NCBI GenBank assembly: GCA_008921705.1
Contig: VFFE01007640.1
Location: 1,051,950 to 1,115,949 of the forward strand
Source of the DNA: Burhinus oedicnemus
Taxonomy: Eukaryota; Chordata; Aves; Charadriiformes; Burhinidae
Direction of reading: 5' to 3'
Length of the DNA stretch: 64,000 nt
In this document: piece after piece, positions 61,855 to 64,000 of the stretch
How the letters are laid out: each line of letters opens with the position of its first letter
Position numbering within the stretch: position 1 is the stretch's first letter
The notes under the pieces: model-generated
Databases searched by the model: none
What the model was told of the DNA's origin: nothing
What the model saw: only the letters and a program-made list of their open reading frames with translations
Position numbers and translations under genes: made by a program

Positions 61855-62583
61855 TGTCCTGGTTTGGGCCAAATTGTCCCAGTCAGGTGGAACTACAGAT
61901 GCTCTCTCTTTCCTGCTCTGCTTCAAAGCGAGGCAGGAGGGAGAGAGAGAAAGAGAGACTTAAGAGTTTAGAAGGAACTAAACTACTTTAATGAAATATT
62001 AATAATAAAATAATAAAAAGAAAATAATTAAATATATACAAAACTGTTTCAAGCTCCCAGGGTGACAATCACATCACCAGCAGGCACTGGGGAAGTCCCA
62101 GGCTGGACTCAGTGATGGACGGGAACCGGATTCCAGATCTGGATTCAGGATTGGGATCAAAGGCAGACGAACAGACAGAGTCCTCCTCGGACGCCAGCCA
62201 TTGAAGAAAGAGGACTGACCCTTTGATCCCTCAGCTGTTATACTGAGCATGAGGCAGATGGGAAGGAATACCCTGTGGGTCAGTTTGGGGTCACCTGTCC
62301 TGTCCGCTCCTCCCCGCAGGTGTGACCCCTCTACGCTTTTCCGCTTCCCACCCTCCAACGGGGCAAATAACAAAGTTGGCTGCCCTTGGGTGTTATCGCA
62401 ATAAGGATAAGCAAGAGCCTCTCTGATCCCATTCCTTGGCATCAACTACAAACATGGGTCTGATCGCTCTGAGAGTGAACAGTTTCTGCACAACATGCTG
62501 GTAATTTCAGCAGTTAGAAGAGGCCTCGCTAAAAAGTAAAGTTACTGCACAAAATTGGTCCTGTTTCACTTCAAACCAGGACA
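61855..62583 (-). mobile_element. Endogenous retrovirus solo LTR, family C (antisense), complete
   Basis: A 729-bp element bounded by the inverted ends tgtcctggttt (61855) and aaaccaggaca (62573-62583), beginning TG and ending CA. The flanks atgat and acgat form a near-identical 5-bp target duplication. On the minus strand a TATA-like GTATAA (62243-62238) lies upstream of an ATTAAA poly(A)-type signal (61992-61987), giving U3-R-U5 in that order. Without internal sequence it is a solo LTR from recombination between two LTRs. It is the best preserved of the four LTRs, probably the most recent. The frame 62074-62445 is a by-product. Confidence 0.92.
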
Positions 62584-63619
62584 ACGATTCAAGTAATATT
62601 CTCTGTGCCGGAAAAGCAGCCCGGTCTCAGAGCAGGCTCTTACTGACAACCGTTAATGCAGGAGGTGGAACTGGCAGGGGGAGGGAAGACTGACCAAACA
62701 GCGCTGGGATCCCTTGGGCTCAGGCAGGGCAGGCGAGCTGATGCTCCAGCTGCCTCTGCTGTGTTTGTTCTGTGCACAACAGAAGGATTTCAGTTCACCA
62801 GGCTTTCGGTAAAAAGCACTTCACAAAGCTCTGCACCACATACCGCAGTGAGAATTGATGTCTTCTGTTTTACCAGCAGATGTGGTCTGAAACTGTGCAA
62901 GTTCCAAATAAATAGGCAGTGCCGAATACAAGACATCCGTCAGGATTTAAAGTCGAGTTATGTCTAAGCTCCAGAGCGCAGGAGTCTGGTTTTGCTAATA
63001 AAAAAATGCAGTACTCGTTTTCTTGAAAGACTTAACATGGCTGACAACCAGATGGCACTTCTGAGTTTTCTTCTCTGGGACAGGCTGGAGATTTTTTTTC
63101 CCCGACCTTGGCTACTGATGTAGGAAAAAATTCTTGGCCACTTCTGCATCTCCAGATGATCACTTCTCACTAAGGAAACGGGGGGGTCGTCAAGGTTTTC
63201 GCAAATGTGTATGGAGGCATGACAGAGTGATATAAAAGAAAATGCAAAGAGTTGTGCAGATGACAGGGTTAGTATAGAAACATAACTGGGTTGTTTGCCT
63301 CCTCTGATTGGAAATGCCACGATTCTTGAATGTTTAGGTTCTTCCACAATAAAGCCGTATATGCTCACTTTGGAGAAAGAATCGTGTTTTTACAGATGAG
63401 AAATGCGCAGTAATACAAAACAAATCCATGGATGATGAGGCAAATGTGCTGCAAGGAGGAACAGGGATCTCCTACCCCATAATTTATGTGACCAGAATTT
63501 AATGGGCCCAGCATTTCACTATTTTAAAAGAAAAATCTTTCTTTTCCTATTTAGGCTAGGAAAGATTAAGGTATTGAGCTGAAACAACATAGTAACACAC
63601 ATAAGTTGCACACAGGAAA
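62584..63619. other. Unique non-coding DNA
   Basis: No gene or repeat recognised. A 134-codon minus frame (62964-63368) has no recognisable domain or exon signals. Confidence 0.5.
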
Positions 63620-63851
63620 GTATTTTATTTATAAGGGATGAACATGTGTATTATTCCAACATACAATTTTATACCACTTTATACCCAGCCTTCCATTTTA
63701 GCCATGAATTTTCCTTTAGATCTGCATCGAGAGCCTCCTGATGTCGATAGAAAGCCTGCTGTTGAATTCTGATGGGCTTTGGCTTAAGCTTTAAAGGAGT
63801 ATATACTCGTGCTTGACTGTGTGGTTTATATTTTGATGAATTGCTTGTCAT
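63620..63851 (-). CDS. Candidate short coding sequence or terminal exon with poly(A) signal
   Basis: On the minus strand an ATG at 63851 opens a 60-codon frame to TAA (63671-63669). The product is basic and aromatic-rich, with a K-L-K-P-K-P-I-R-I stretch near residues 22-30 and the end SWLKWKAGYKVV. An AATAAA lies at 63629-63624, 40 bases after the stop, followed by a GT-rich stretch near 63610-63590, as at a real cleavage site. A good acceptor-like site (tttatctctccag, AG at about 63878) lies 27 bases upstream, but the ATG frame has TGA stops between it and the ATG. So either this ATG is the start or a different acceptor is used. I do not recognise the protein. If real, the rest of the gene lies to the right. 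Confidence 0.35.
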
Positions 63852-64000
63852 ATTCCCTCAGATAATTCATGGCTTAACTGGAGAGATAAACCCAAATCTT
63901 GTTCAGTCGACCCATCTTTTACAGGTATTGCAATTTACAATATATCAATCATCCGGCTGTCTTTAAGAAATTTACAGTAACACTATAAAATTATATAAGA
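63852..64000. other. Window end, nothing recognised
   Basis: AT-rich sequence upstream (minus sense) of the 63851 frame, including the acceptor-like site described there. Confidence 0.4.

Noticed and set aside
62074..62445. 123-codon minus-strand open frame
   Set aside because: Inside the solo LTR; LTR sequence, not a coding gene.

Overview
This window looks like non-coding DNA from a bird genome. I found no complete protein gene, rRNA, tRNA, CRISPR array or bacterial-type operon in its 64 kb. The avian call rests on two kinds of repeat. First, many 5'-truncated CR1 LINEs end in the avian-type tail of ATTCTATG-like units, with the conserved 3' segment 'ttggaagggacctt' seen on either strand. 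Second, there are four endogenous-retrovirus solo LTRs of types I know from bird genomes. The species cannot be read from the sequence.

Layout. 1-9669: mostly unique AT-rich DNA with a short antisense CR1 end (4244), a GC-rich patch (7083-7315) and a MIR-like relic (7885). 9670-10255: a solo LTR in plus orientation. 10256-26440: unique DNA with an old CR1 (12490), a TA/CA microsatellite (13563), a LINE endonuclease relic (14090), a young CR1 end (14762) and a MIR relic (17554). 26441-26954: an LTR of the same family as the first, in minus orientation. 27228-27749: a cruciform-prone AT direct repeat touching a CR1 that keeps an open ORF2 C-terminus. 29965-30179: another CR1. 34900-37250: an ancient CR1 on the minus strand, split by a younger plus-strand CR1 (35158-35708). 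39221-40330: a long minus-strand LTR with an internal degenerate tandem repeat. 40741-44573: an old CR1 3' end, a terminal-exon-like site (41577) and a compound CR1. 49490-51851: an L2/CR1-like RT C-terminal relic and a longer frameshifted CR1. 53048-58130: a MIR relic, a block that reads like conserved non-coding sequence (54230-55330) and two more ancient CR1/L3-type copies. 59459 and 61855-62583: a CR1 end and a complete solo LTR with near-identical target duplications.

The repeats form strata. MIR and L2/L3-like relics and old CR1 families are shared across amniotes. Younger avian CR1s inserted later, in one case inside an old one, and the solo LTRs come from ERV insertions that later lost their internal region by LTR-LTR recombination. 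Four short stretches (33227-33429 minus, 41577-41695 plus, 49067-49390 minus, 63620-63851 minus) have exon-like traits such as a splice acceptor, an open frame, a donor or a poly(A) signal. I could not match them to a known gene, so they are low-confidence candidates. The window is best read as intergenic or large-intron DNA. No novel molecular system is evident.
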